This document shows positions 30,721 through 40,700 of a stretch of DNA of 64,000 nucleotides, piece by piece; position 1 is the first letter of the stretch; each line of letters begins with the position of its first letter. The translations under genes and the position numbers were made by a program. Source of the DNA: B25-G16 sp964549945 (lineage in GTDB: Bacteria; Desulfobacterota; DSM-4660; Desulfatiglandales; B25-G16); contig CAZJXD010000009.1 of the NCBI GenBank assembly GCA_964549945.1, forward strand, positions 1 to 64,000, given 5' to 3'. The notes below the pieces were generated by a model that saw only the letters and a program-made list of their open reading frames with translations, was not told the DNA's origin and made no database searches.

Positions 30721-33711
30721 ATGTTTATCAAGCCTGAAAAGATTATCAACCAGTTACCACGAAAGCTGGCCCAGGGCAGGAGGCTTGCCCTCGAGAACCT
30801 GGACTGGCTCGTCAATCACGTGCATCCATATCTTTTCATCACCTTTGGCCCTGAAAAAGAGGCCCTGTTAAATCTCTGTATGAACCTGCACACCCTGGGC
30901 GAGAATCGCCAACTTGTTTTGAGGGATACCGATGAGAAATTGATTATCGCTACCTTAAATAGGCCCGGCACCCTTTTCAGGACCTTAAATGCCCTCACCG
31001 ATAAGGAGATTATCTATGAAGAGATGGTTCACTCCAATACAAACCTCACCGGCCAGGAGTGCCAGCTGGAGATTCAAAAATTTCACTTCCTCACCGATAA
31101 GGAACCCCCGGGGCCAATCTCATTCTTCCGAGGCAAGGGTCGCATTCGGAAAGCCCTCCAGGAAAACTACCCACAATTCAATTTCAGGGAGTTCGATACC
31201 ATTTTCTCCTGTTTCATGAGGAACAACCCGGACTACGTAATGCTCTCTCCTGACATACGAGTAGCCAGGGCAATGTGGCTTTATCAGTCCGCAATCAGGC
31301 AGGGCGGTGCATTTTTAGATATCGAGCCCACCATAGATGAAAGAGGCCAAGAGGAATCAAGGCTTACTTTTTCCGTCATAAATCCCCTTGTCAGGGGATA
31401 TATAGGACAGGCCATTGAAATATTCTTTCGGTTAAATATCGCCACCCGAAGAAACTACATCCTGGAGATAGACGACGGAACCCAGAAAGTCACGATTCTC
31501 ACTGCCTACATTACCACTAGGGATGAGAGGCCTATCCACAAAGAGATGCCGCTCTTTTCCTCGATAGAATCCGAGCTCTACAACACACGGGTAATCAATG
31601 TACAAGACAGGACCTACCGTGAAATGGTAGTCGGCAACGTTCTCACTGGGCCTGAAGGCAGCCTCCTGAGTGCGATCACTACCTTTGTTCACACCAGCAT
31701 GGCACATGCCCTTCCCTACAGGTTTAGCTGGGAGGAGACCCAGGATGCCTTCTTTAGCCACCTTCAGCTCACCAAGGAGCTCTTGAATCTCTTTGAAAAA
31801 AAATTCCACCCCGACCCTGAGAAACGCCTGGCTGCGAAGTCGCTGGAGGATGAATACCGGAGAATTCACACTATGATCGGCGAGTACAACACCGGCCACG
31901 CCCTCTTGGATGAAACCAGAAGGATTATGTTCACCGTTGCCCTGCTCTTCGTCCGGTACACCCTGAAGACCAACTTCTTCGTGACCCACAAGAAGGCCCT
32001 TTCATTCCGGCTGGACCCCCAGTATATGAAACAGCTCCCGCAGGAAATCAAGGGCAACCTTCCCCCTGACCTGCCCTTTCGGATCACCTTCTTCTATCAC
32101 CGTGCCGGATCCGGCTATCACTTCGGGTTCTCTGACGTTGCCAGGGGGGGCTTTCGCACCATCATCGCCAGGACCAAGGATGACTTCGAGTCTGCCATGA
32201 GCACCATCTTTAAAGAGGCCATGGTACTCGCCCATACCCAGCACCTGAAGAATAAGGATATCTACCAGGGAGGCTCGAAGATAGCGGTGGTCATGAAGGC
32301 CTTTGATTTGAAGGGGCAGGACGGGGTTACCAATCGCCTCTATAACCTCCAGCGTGGCGTGATAAACGCCTTTCTGGACATCTTCGTCACCAGGGTTGGG
32401 AAGCCCGTGGATCCCAAGGTAGTGGATTACTACGGTGAAGACGAGCCCATCGAGGTGGGGCCCGATGAGAACATGCACGACTCCATGATCGAATGGATGG
32501 CGGACCGCGCAAAGGAACGTGGCTACATCCTCGGGAGCGGCATTATCTCCAGTAAAAAGATCGGGATCAACCACAAGGAATACGGCGTCACCTCTCTGGG
32601 CGTGTGGAAATTCTTGGAACGGGCGCTCAGGGAACTGGGAATCGATGCGCACTCAGATCCCTTCAGCGCGAAGATCACCGGTGGCACCAACGGGGATGTT
32701 GCGGGAAATGAGCTGAGGTTGCTGCTGGAGCATTGCCCAAAGGTACAGATCACCTCGATTACGGCCGGCTCAGGGGCCATACATGACCCAAAGGGCATGG
32801 ATAAGGAGGAGCTCGATCGCCTGATCCTCAAGGACAATATCGATAAGTTCCAGCCGGATCGGCTCACCGAGGGCGGCTTTATCCTCTACGCGAGAGAGCA
32901 GAAAAAAGAAGGCTTGGTCGAACTCTTCAAAAAGGTTACACGTACCAAGGATGGCGTGAGGGAGGAGTGGGTGTCATCGGATGAGTTCCACGCCCAGTTC
33001 GAGAACCTCATATTCTCCCACTATACCGATGTATTCATGCCATGCGGGGGTCGGCCCGAAACCATCCATATGGGGAACTGGGGGAAGCTCTTCGACGAAA
33101 AGGGCAATCCCACCACCCTGGCGATCGTGGAGGGCGCCAACTCCTTTATCTCTCCAGAGGCGAGGGAGGAGATCCAGAAACACGGCATTATCATCTTGAA
33201 GGACGCCTCGGCGAATAAATGCGGCGTGATCTGCTCCTCCTACGAGATAATAGGAGGGTTGCTCATGAAGGACAGGGAATTCCTCCACCATAAAGAGGCC
33301 TATGTGAGCGATGTCCTGAAGATCTTGGAGAAACGGGCGGTCGATGAATCAGATCTGATCTTCCGGCGCCATGGCCGATCCCAAGACAAGGCCCTGTACA
33401 CGGATATCAGCGATCAGATCAGCCATGAGATCAATGACCTGACGGATTCCGTCTATTCCTATCTGCTGGCGCACCCGGAGGTGGTCGTGAAACCGCCCTA
33501 CGCCAAGGTTCTCCTTCTCCATCTCCCCGCCTTTATCAGGAAGCAAAAGAGGTTCAGGGACCGGATAAAGGGCCTTCCCCTTAAATACAGAATCGCCATG
33601 ATCTCCACGGAGATCGCAACCAGGGGCATTTACCATGGCGGCCTTGAGGTTCCCTTCGAGGACAAGGTAGAGCAATTCGTGAGGAAGATAAGCAGCCAGA
33701 TGGGAAGCTAA
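30721..33711 (+). CDS. NAD-dependent glutamate dehydrogenase, large (about 115 kDa) type
   Basis: A 996-residue enzyme that deaminates glutamate to 2-oxoglutarate and ammonia, or the reverse. The N-terminal 450 residues are regulatory and ACT-like (ATLNRPGTLFRTLNAL). The catalytic half contains YHFGFSDVARGGFRTI, KNKDIYQGGSKIAVV, GSGIISSKKIG and the dinucleotide-binding ITGGTNGDVAGNELRLL. Its size lies between hexameric 50-kDa and 180-kDa forms. It opens the cluster of glutamine and glutamate enzymes that extends to 48 kb and is likely its ammonia/glutamate switch. Two strong palindromes follow the stop. Confidence 0.9.
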   Translation: MFIKPEKIINQLPRKLAQGRRLALENLDWLVNHVHPYLFITFGPEKEALLNLCMNLHTLGENRQLVLRDTDEKLIIATLNRPGTLFRTLNALTDKEIIYEEMVHSNTNLTGQECQLEIQKFHFLTDKEPPGPISFFRGKGRIRKALQENYPQFNFREFDTIFSCFMRNNPDYVMLSPDIRVARAMWLYQSAIRQGGAFLDIEPTIDERGQEESRLTFSVINPLVRGYIGQAIEIFFRLNIATRRNYILEIDDGTQKVTILTAYITTRDERPIHKEMPLFSSIESELYNTRVINVQDRTYREMVVGNVLTGPEGSLLSAITTFVHTSMAHALPYRFSWEETQDAFFSHLQLTKELLNLFEKKFHPDPEKRLAAKSLEDEYRRIHTMIGEYNTGHALLDETRRIMFTVALLFVRYTLKTNFFVTHKKALSFRLDPQYMKQLPQEIKGNLPPDLPFRITFFYHRAGSGYHFGFSDVARGGFRTIIARTKDDFESAMSTIFKEAMVLAHTQHLKNKDIYQGGSKIAVVMKAFDLKGQDGVTNRLYNLQRGVINAFLDIFVTRVGKPVDPKVVDYYGEDEPIEVGPDENMHDSMIEWMADRAKERGYILGSGIISSKKIGINHKEYGVTSLGVWKFLERALRELGIDAHSDPFSAKITGGTNGDVAGNELRLLLEHCPKVQITSITAGSGAIHDPKGMDKEELDRLILKDNIDKFQPDRLTEGGFILYAREQKKEGLVELFKKVTRTKDGVREEWVSSDEFHAQFENLIFSHYTDVFMPCGGRPETIHMGNWGKLFDEKGNPTTLAIVEGANSFISPEAREEIQKHGIIILKDASANKCGVICSSYEIIGGLLMKDREFLHHKEAYVSDVLKILEKRAVDESDLIFRRHGRSQDKALYTDISDQISHEINDLTDSVYSYLLAHPEVVVKPPYAKVLLLHLPAFIRKQKRFRDRIKGLPLKYRIAMISTEIATRGIYHGGLEVPFEDKVEQFVRKISSQMGS

Positions 33712-34013
33712 TTATCGAGAGACTCGGAGGGTATACCCTCCTGAAGGTCTCGTGTTCCGCGGTAAACCACATGGGGTTCTTCACATGAACCCCATGTGGT
33801 GCCGTACGCATCACCGCCTACCGATCTCCGTCTTTTACCTTCCCTCCAAACAGACTACAGGTAGAGAAAGAAACCCTTGGTTAATTATGAGAATCTGTTA
33901 CAATGGTATGTTGGGCCAGGGATTCCCGAGGCCTTCAACATTACCTTGCAAAGGGAATCGGTTTGTGTAGTATAGGTTATTTTTATCCCCTATACAGAAA
34001 AGAGGGTTGCTAG
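33712..34013 (+). other. 302-bp gap with two consecutive perfect palindromes
   Basis: GGAGGGTATACCCTCC (33726-33741) is a 16-base perfect palindrome. ACCACATGGGGTT (33766-33778) and AACCCCATGTGGT (33788-33800) form a 13-base-pair stem with a 9-base loop. Neither is followed by a T run. They may terminate gdh factor-dependently, stabilise its mRNA, or bind a regulator before guaA. The remaining 200 bases hold nothing recognisable. Confidence 0.55.
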
Positions 34014-35543
34014 ATGATCTTGATTATCGACTTCGGCTCCCAATACAACCAGCTCATCGCCAGGAGGGTGAGGGAGCAGCACGTATATTGCCAGATAGAG
34101 TCCCCGGACATCGAGCTTTCCCAGGTTCGATCACTGGCCCTCCAGGGCATAATCCTCTCAGGAGGGCCGGCGAGCACCTACTGGAAGGGCAGCCCGAAAC
34201 TCGATCCTCAGATCTTCAGCCTCAAGATCCCCATCCTCGGCATCTGTTACGGCATGCAGTACATGATGGCGAGCCTAGGCGGCGAGGTTGAGAGCGCAGC
34301 CAAGAGGGAATACGGCCTTGCTACGCTCAAGATCCTCGACTCCTCAGGCATCTTCTTTGGGGTTGATACTGAAACCCCCTGCTGGATGAGCCATGGTGAT
34401 GTGACCTCAAAGCTGCCAGAGGGATTTACTGTAACGGCCTCTACGGAAAACACAAGCGTCGCCGCAGCCGAAAACCGCAAAAGGAGGCTCTACGGACTGC
34501 AATTCCACCCCGAAGTGGCCCACACGCCCGAGGGCAAGACTATGCTGCGCAACTTCCTGTTTCGAATATGCGGCTGCGACAAGGCCTGGACCATGAAATC
34601 CTTTATCGGAAGGGCAATGGAGGAGATCAGGGAGGAGGTAGGGGAAAAGGGGGTGATCCTCGGGCTCAGCGGAGGCGTGGATTCCTCGGTCACGGCCGTT
34701 TTGCTTCACAAGGCCATTGGCAAGCGGCTCACCTGTATCTTCGTTGACAACGGCCTCTTGAGGAAAGGGGAAAGGGAACGGGTCAAGGACTTATTCAAGG
34801 ATTACCTGAAGCTAAACATGAGACTCGTCAATGCCAGAAAGAGGTTTCTCGGGTCCCTTAAAGGGGTGGTGGATCCCGAGAGGAAGAGAAAGGCCATAGG
34901 CAAGACCTTTATCAAGGTGTTTGAGGAGGAGGCCCAAAGGCTGAAGGGCGTGGAGTACCTGGCGCAAGGTACCCTCTATCCGGATCTGATCGAGTCCAGG
35001 TCTGCCTTTGGCGGCCCATCAGCGGTCATTAAGTCCCATCACAATGTGGGAGGGCTCCCCAAGAAGATGAACCTCAAGCTCATCGAGCCCTTAAAACACC
35101 TGTTTAAGGACGAGGTGAGGCTGCTGGGCAAAGAGCTCGGGCTTCCGAGTGATATCATAATGCGCCATCCCTTCCCGGGGCCTGGGCTTGCAGTAAGGAT
35201 TGTTGGCGAGGTAACCCCAAAAAGGCTCTCCATTGTACGGGATGCAGACAGTATCCTCGTCGAGGAGATACAAAGAGGCGGTTATTACGGAAAATTATGG
35301 CAATCCTTTGCAATCCTGCTACCGCTCAAAACAGTGGGCATTATGGGGGATAAGAGGACCTACGAACATATCGTGGTCATCAGGGCCGTCACCAGCCTCG
35401 ATGCAATGACCGCTGACTGGGCCAGGATCTCCCATCCCCTGCTGGTCAGGATCTCAAACCGTATTATCAACGAGGTAAGGGGCGTGAACAGGGTTGTCTA
35501 CGATATCAGCTCAAAACCGCCCAGCACCATCGAATGGGAGTAA
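34014..35543 (+). CDS. guaA: GMP synthase (glutamine-hydrolysing)
   Basis: A 509-residue bifunctional enzyme converting XMP to GMP. The class I amidotransferase domain has the nucleophile in GICYGMQYM and the His-Glu pair in FHPEVAHT. The ATP-pyrophosphatase domain has the P-loop GLSGGVDSSVTA, and the C-terminal dimerisation domain ends PPSTIEWE, the canonical GuaA terminus. Normal length. It is followed 9 bases later by hisH, an unusual pairing unless the shared theme is glutamine-amide transfer. Confidence 0.96.
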   Translation: MILIIDFGSQYNQLIARRVREQHVYCQIESPDIELSQVRSLALQGIILSGGPASTYWKGSPKLDPQIFSLKIPILGICYGMQYMMASLGGEVESAAKREYGLATLKILDSSGIFFGVDTETPCWMSHGDVTSKLPEGFTVTASTENTSVAAAENRKRRLYGLQFHPEVAHTPEGKTMLRNFLFRICGCDKAWTMKSFIGRAMEEIREEVGEKGVILGLSGGVDSSVTAVLLHKAIGKRLTCIFVDNGLLRKGERERVKDLFKDYLKLNMRLVNARKRFLGSLKGVVDPERKRKAIGKTFIKVFEEEAQRLKGVEYLAQGTLYPDLIESRSAFGGPSAVIKSHHNVGGLPKKMNLKLIEPLKHLFKDEVRLLGKELGLPSDIIMRHPFPGPGLAVRIVGEVTPKRLSIVRDADSILVEEIQRGGYYGKLWQSFAILLPLKTVGIMGDKRTYEHIVVIRAVTSLDAMTADWARISHPLLVRISNRIINEVRGVNRVVYDISSKPPSTIEWE

Positions 35544-35552
35544 GACAGAGCG

Positions 35553-36179
35553 GTGATAGCGATCATTGATTACATGGCTGGAAACCTCACCAGCGTGGCG
35601 AGGGCCTTGAGCCATCTCGGATTTCAATGCCGAGTTACACGGGAAGTGAGTGAGATAGTAAGGGCCGATAGGGTTATAGTTCCGGGTGTAGGCTCCGCGG
35701 GTCAGGCCATGCTCGATCTGAAGCACAGGGGAATCGATAAGGCCCTGTATGAGGTCTATGAATCCGGCAAGCCCTTCATGGGTATCTGCTTGGGGAGCCA
35801 GATAATATTGGGGCAGAGCGAGGAAAACAACACCACCTGTCTCGGATTACTCCCTGGAAGGGCAAGGCGTTTCCCTGCAACACTGCGCTCGGATCACGGC
35901 GATACCCTCAAGGTCCCCCACATGGGCTGGAACCGGGTAAAGCTCATAAAGGGGCATCCGGTTTTCAGGGATGTCACCCCGGAGGACGAGTTCTACTTCG
36001 TTCACAGCTACTTCCCGTTCCCCGACTCAGGGGATTCGATCATCGGGATCACCGATTATGGTATCACCTTTGCAAGTGTAGTGGGCGAGAAGAACCTTGT
36101 CGCGGTTCAGTTTCATCCGGAGAAGAGCGGGCCTATCGGTTTAACCATTCTCAAGAACTTTTGTCAATGGGATGGATAG
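35553..36179 (+). CDS. hisH: Imidazole glycerol phosphate synthase subunit HisH
   Basis: A 208-residue class I glutamine amidotransferase. Nucleophile Cys79 is in GICLGSQIILGQSEE, and the triad is completed by VQFHPEKSG. The N-terminus IDYMAGNLTSVARAL is characteristic of HisH. It supplies ammonia to HisF for histidine and AICAR production, but hisF and other his genes are absent here. It uses GTG and starts 9 bases after guaA. Confidence 0.93.
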   Translation: MIAIIDYMAGNLTSVARALSHLGFQCRVTREVSEIVRADRVIVPGVGSAGQAMLDLKHRGIDKALYEVYESGKPFMGICLGSQIILGQSEENNTTCLGLLPGRARRFPATLRSDHGDTLKVPHMGWNRVKLIKGHPVFRDVTPEDEFYFVHSYFPFPDSGDSIIGITDYGITFASVVGEKNLVAVQFHPEKSGPIGLTILKNFCQWDG

Positions 36180-36339
36180 GCAGGATCCTCCGTGTGGACG
36201 AGGCCATTGGGAGAAAAACGAACCCTTGCTTCTAAACCCTATTTCCCTCGCCTAGACAGGCGTTCGCATGCCATGGTGTGTAAAAAATGCCACAGAAATG
36301 AGCATCCGAAGTTCATCTGACAATGGAGAGGAGATCGCA

Positions 36340-37689
36340 ATGCGAACGTTATTCGGAACTGATGGGGTGAGGGGTGTTGCAAATGAATACCCCATGACCG
36401 CGGAGATGGCTCTCAACATTGGAAGGGCCACCGCCTATCTCTTTAAACGCAAGGGCCATACCCCGAGGATTATTATCGGGAAGGATACCCGTGTTTCCGG
36501 ATACATGCTTGAAAACGCGCTGGCAGCAGGTATCTGTTCTATGGGGGTGAACGCGCTCATGGTAGGGCCATTGCCCACACCGGGCATTGCCTTTGCAACT
36601 ACCAGCATGAGGGCCGATGCGGGTATTGTAATCTCAGCCTCCCACAATCCCTTTCAGGACAACGGCATTAAGATATTCTCTCGCGAGGGCTTCAAGCTCC
36701 CCGATGAAAAGGAGCTCGAGATCGAGAATCTCGTGCTCTCAAACAACATGGAGGGCCTGCATCCCTCCCCCAATGAGTTGGGCAAGGCCTATCGTATAGA
36801 CGATGCGAGGGGTCGCTACATCCTGTTTCTCAAGGGCACCTTTCCCAAGGACTCTACCCTGGAGGGAACCAGGTTAGTCCTGGACTGCGCCCATGGTGCA
36901 ACCTATAAGGCGGCGCCTGAAACCTTCTTCGAGCTGGGAGCCGAGGTGATCGCCCTGTTCGATGATCCGAACGGGAAGAATATCAATGATAACTGCGGGT
37001 CCCAGCACCCTGAGACCCTTGCCGAAGAAGTGGTCAAACGCAAGGCCCATGCGGGATTTGCCTTTGATGGAGACGGTGATCGATGTATCGCCGTTGATGA
37101 GAAGGGTTCGGTGCTCACCGGGGATCAGATCATGGCCATTTGCGCGAGGGAGATGAAAAAAGAAGAGGCCCTGACAAATAACCTGGTGGTAAGCACCGTG
37201 ATGAGCAACATCGGGTTCGGGATTGCATTAAAGGAGCTCGGTATCAAACACTTCACCACCAAGGTCGGCGATCGGTATGTGGTGGAGGAGATGCAGGTCA
37301 AGGGGGCTTCGATCGGCGGTGAGCAATCGGGTCATATCATCTTCCTGGACCACCACACCACGGGTGATGGTATTATCACCGCCCTTCAGGTGCTCGCCGC
37401 CATGAAGAAGACCAGTAGACCCCTGTCGGAGCTGGCCCAGGTAATGAAAGTGTACCCCCAAAGGCTCATTAATATCGATGTGAAGGACAAGCCGGAGCTC
37501 TCCACCGTTCCCCAGATCGCCCAGACTATCAGAAACGCTGAGGCAAAGCTCGGCACCAAGGGCAGGGTCCTTGTTCGATACTCAGGAACTCAAAACATGT
37601 GTAGAGTGATGGTGGAGGGACCCACGGAAAAAGAGACTGAGAAATACTGTACGCGGATTGCCGAGGTAGTTCGGGAACACCTAAGTTAG
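36340..37689 (+). CDS. glmM: Phosphoglucosamine mutase
   Basis: A 449-residue alpha-D-phosphohexomutase making glucosamine-1-phosphate. The N-terminus is MRTLFGTDGVRGVANEYPMT, the active-site Ser101 is in VISASHNPF, the metal loop is FDGDGDRCIA, the sugar loop GGEQSGHI and the phosphate loop RYSGTQNMCRVM. ATG 36340 has GGAGAGGAG upstream; the frame extends to 36268 without support. It is next to a GlmS-like gene, giving the two steps from fructose-6-phosphate to glucosamine-1-phosphate side by side. Confidence 0.95.
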   Translation: MRTLFGTDGVRGVANEYPMTAEMALNIGRATAYLFKRKGHTPRIIIGKDTRVSGYMLENALAAGICSMGVNALMVGPLPTPGIAFATTSMRADAGIVISASHNPFQDNGIKIFSREGFKLPDEKELEIENLVLSNNMEGLHPSPNELGKAYRIDDARGRYILFLKGTFPKDSTLEGTRLVLDCAHGATYKAAPETFFELGAEVIALFDDPNGKNINDNCGSQHPETLAEEVVKRKAHAGFAFDGDGDRCIAVDEKGSVLTGDQIMAICAREMKKEEALTNNLVVSTVMSNIGFGIALKELGIKHFTTKVGDRYVVEEMQVKGASIGGEQSGHIIFLDHHTTGDGIITALQVLAAMKKTSRPLSELAQVMKVYPQRLINIDVKDKPELSTVPQIAQTIRNAEAKLGTKGRVLVRYSGTQNMCRVMVEGPTEKETEKYCTRIAEVVREHLS

Positions 37690-37741
37690 GCAAACCCTTA
37701 AAACCTCTTCTATTGAATTAGTGCATTATGAAAGGTGGGTA

Positions 37742-40700
37742 TTGAAGAAAACCAAGCTCATGTCTTTTTTTGGGAAAATACGCCTTATTTATAAGGAATA
37801 TCTTTGTTTCCCTGAGATCTTTGTTGGCAAGAGCCCAAAGAGCGTTCCAACTGGCTCCCTGATTCTCTTTCCGCTCCAGGTCAATCAGCTTAACTGTGGC
37901 CTAACCGGTATTGTCGCCTTTAAAAGGGAAGAATCTATCGCACCCGAAGTTCCCACTCACAGGATAGAATCGGTGATTCGTCACCTAAAGGGACATACCT
38001 ACGGAAAGATACAAAGGAAAAAGGGAGATCTCGCAGAAATGTATCTGGGCGGAGAAAACCTTATCAGGGAGTCCCAAGATCTCATTGGCAACCTGAAAAT
38101 CACCTCATCTCTTTATAAGATCTTCAAAGGGAAAACAATCAAGGAAAAACTCCAGAAGGCCTCGACTGTCTTGGGGGAGTTAATCAACGAGGAAGAAGGT
38201 GAACACCATAAGAGATTGAACATCCTCACCCCTGAGGAAAATGAGGTCATCACCAGGAGAATAGCCTTGCTCAAGGATATGGCCTGGTCTCTAAGGGAAG
38301 AGATCCTAAAGAACCTGGAGAAGATCGAGGATCTATCCTGGTTTCCCAATAGGGATATGCCTTTTTTGGCCTTTGCCCGAATGAAGGATCTCAACACCCT
38401 CTTCAACAACCTGGATCGATTAGAGGTAAGGGGAAGGGACTCGGCAGGTATTTCCATTATTACGGTTGTAGAGGAAAAGGATTATCTCCGTTTTGAAAGG
38501 GCGCTGAAAGAAGGTTCATTGCTCCAGGAGTTTTCCGCCCGCCAGAAGGAGGAAATCCTCATAAACAGGGCTATTGCCGTTCATGGGGATGATGGCAGCG
38601 TTTCCCTCACCTTCACTTACAAAATCGCCGCCCAGATCGGTCATCTGGGCGATAATGTAAGATACCTAAGAAAACAGACCCATGATGATAGGATACTCCA
38701 CTGTTTGATCACCCTTCCCAGTCTCTATCAGACCGCTATCGCCCATACGCGCTGGGCCTCTGTTGGGGAGATCACCGAAGCAAACTGTCACCCGGCTGAC
38801 AACGTCGTTACCCGGGATAACGGCGAGCATGAATCCTATGGTTGTAAGGGAATTATTCACGCCTTCCTCAATGGGGATATTGACAACTATCTCACCTTGA
38901 AAGACAAATTTGAAAACCAGACGAGAACATCCATCCCCGATCAGATCACGACCGACACCAAGATCATACCCCTTCAGATACAACGATACTATGAAAAAGG
39001 GCACCCCCTTGAGGAATCATTCCGATTGGCTGTCAACGACTTCACGGGCTCCCACGCCATAGCCATACACACCGACATTGCCCCGGGGAAGATCTTCCTG
39101 GCCCAGAGAGGCAGCGGTCAGACGCTTTTCGTCGGTTTAGGCAAAGAAGGCTATATTGCTGCCTCAGAGATCTATGGCCTTGTGGAAGAGACCTCCCGGT
39201 ATATCAAGATGGAGGGCTATAAGACACCTCACGGGTTGCAGGGCAAAAACCAGGGACAGATATTCATCTTGGACCAGGACGCGCGGGGTGAACTCGAGGG
39301 CATCAGGGCGATGTATTACGACGGGACCCCTATCCACCTGTCTGAAGATCTTATAAAGCAGACCGAGATTACCTCAAGGGATATCGACCGCCAGGATTTC
39401 CCCCACTACTTCCTGAAGGAGATCTTTGAATCTCCCGAATCAGTTGAAAAGACCGTTCAGAACAGATGGAGGATAATTCGGAAGAACAGAAAAAGGCATC
39501 CGGTGATAATCCTCGAGGATGAGGCCCTTCCCCCTCCCCTCGCAGAGGCCTTCCAACAAGAAAGGATAAAGAGGATCTTGCTTATAGGCCAGGGGACCGC
39601 GGGGGTTGCCGCCTGTGGTTGCGCCGAACTGCTCAGGTATTATCTTGCCGACAGCGGCATCACGGTTGCTCCCCTCAAGGCCTCAGAGTTCAGCGGTGAT
39701 CTCACAAAAGAGGCCCTCAACGACACCCTGGTGGTCGCCATTACCCAATCGGGTACCACCACGGATACCAATATGGCCGTTGACATGGCACGGGAACGCG
39801 GTGCCCACACGATGGCAATCGTCAACAGGCGTGATTCGGACATCACCTTCAAGGTAGAGGGGGTATTGTATACCAGCACGGGAAGGGATATCGAAATGTC
39901 CGTCGCCTCAACCAAGGCCTATTACTCTCAGATTGCAGCCGGTGCGATCCTCGGTCTCAAATTGGCGCAATTAACGGCAGCAAGGGATGATGACTTTATC
40001 CTCGGGGAGATTAGAAGGCTCATGAGGATTCCCTTCTTAATGAAAAAAATTCTGGAAAGCGAAGAGGATATTGCCCGGTCAGCTCATAGATTCGCGCCTA
40101 CAAAAAAGTACTGGGCGGCCGTTGGCAGTGGCTACAATAAGATAGCCTCCGACGAGATCAGGATAAAGTTGAGTGAACTATGTTATAAGACGATCTCTTC
40201 GGACGTAATTGAGGACAAGAAGCATATTGACTTATCCTCAGAGCCTCTCATCTTCATCTGCGCTGCCGGCAGCAGGGGCCATGTAATAGGTGACATTGTC
40301 AAGGACACAGCCATATTCAAGGCCCATCAGGCCACCACCATTGTAATCGCCCCTGAGGGTGAGGAGCGCTTTACGCCCTATGCCGACTCGGTGCTCTATG
40401 TGCCGGAGATAGAGGAGCACTTTTCACCTATCCTCACTACCCTGGCAGGGCATCTCTGGGGCTACCATGCAGCGCGTGCAATCAATGAAGAATCCCGTTT
40501 TCTCTTTGATTTCAGGGAAGAGATGAGCAGCTATATTTCGGCATCTCTTCAAAAGGGCCTTGATATATACCAGACAGTGCTTGATAAGACCTTTCAGGAG
40601 AAAACTGCCAGATTTTCTTCCCACTTCAAGAAGAGACTCGGGGATAGACGTTATACTACGGCCATGGAACTAAAGGCCGCCTCTGATCTAACGCTCCTGC

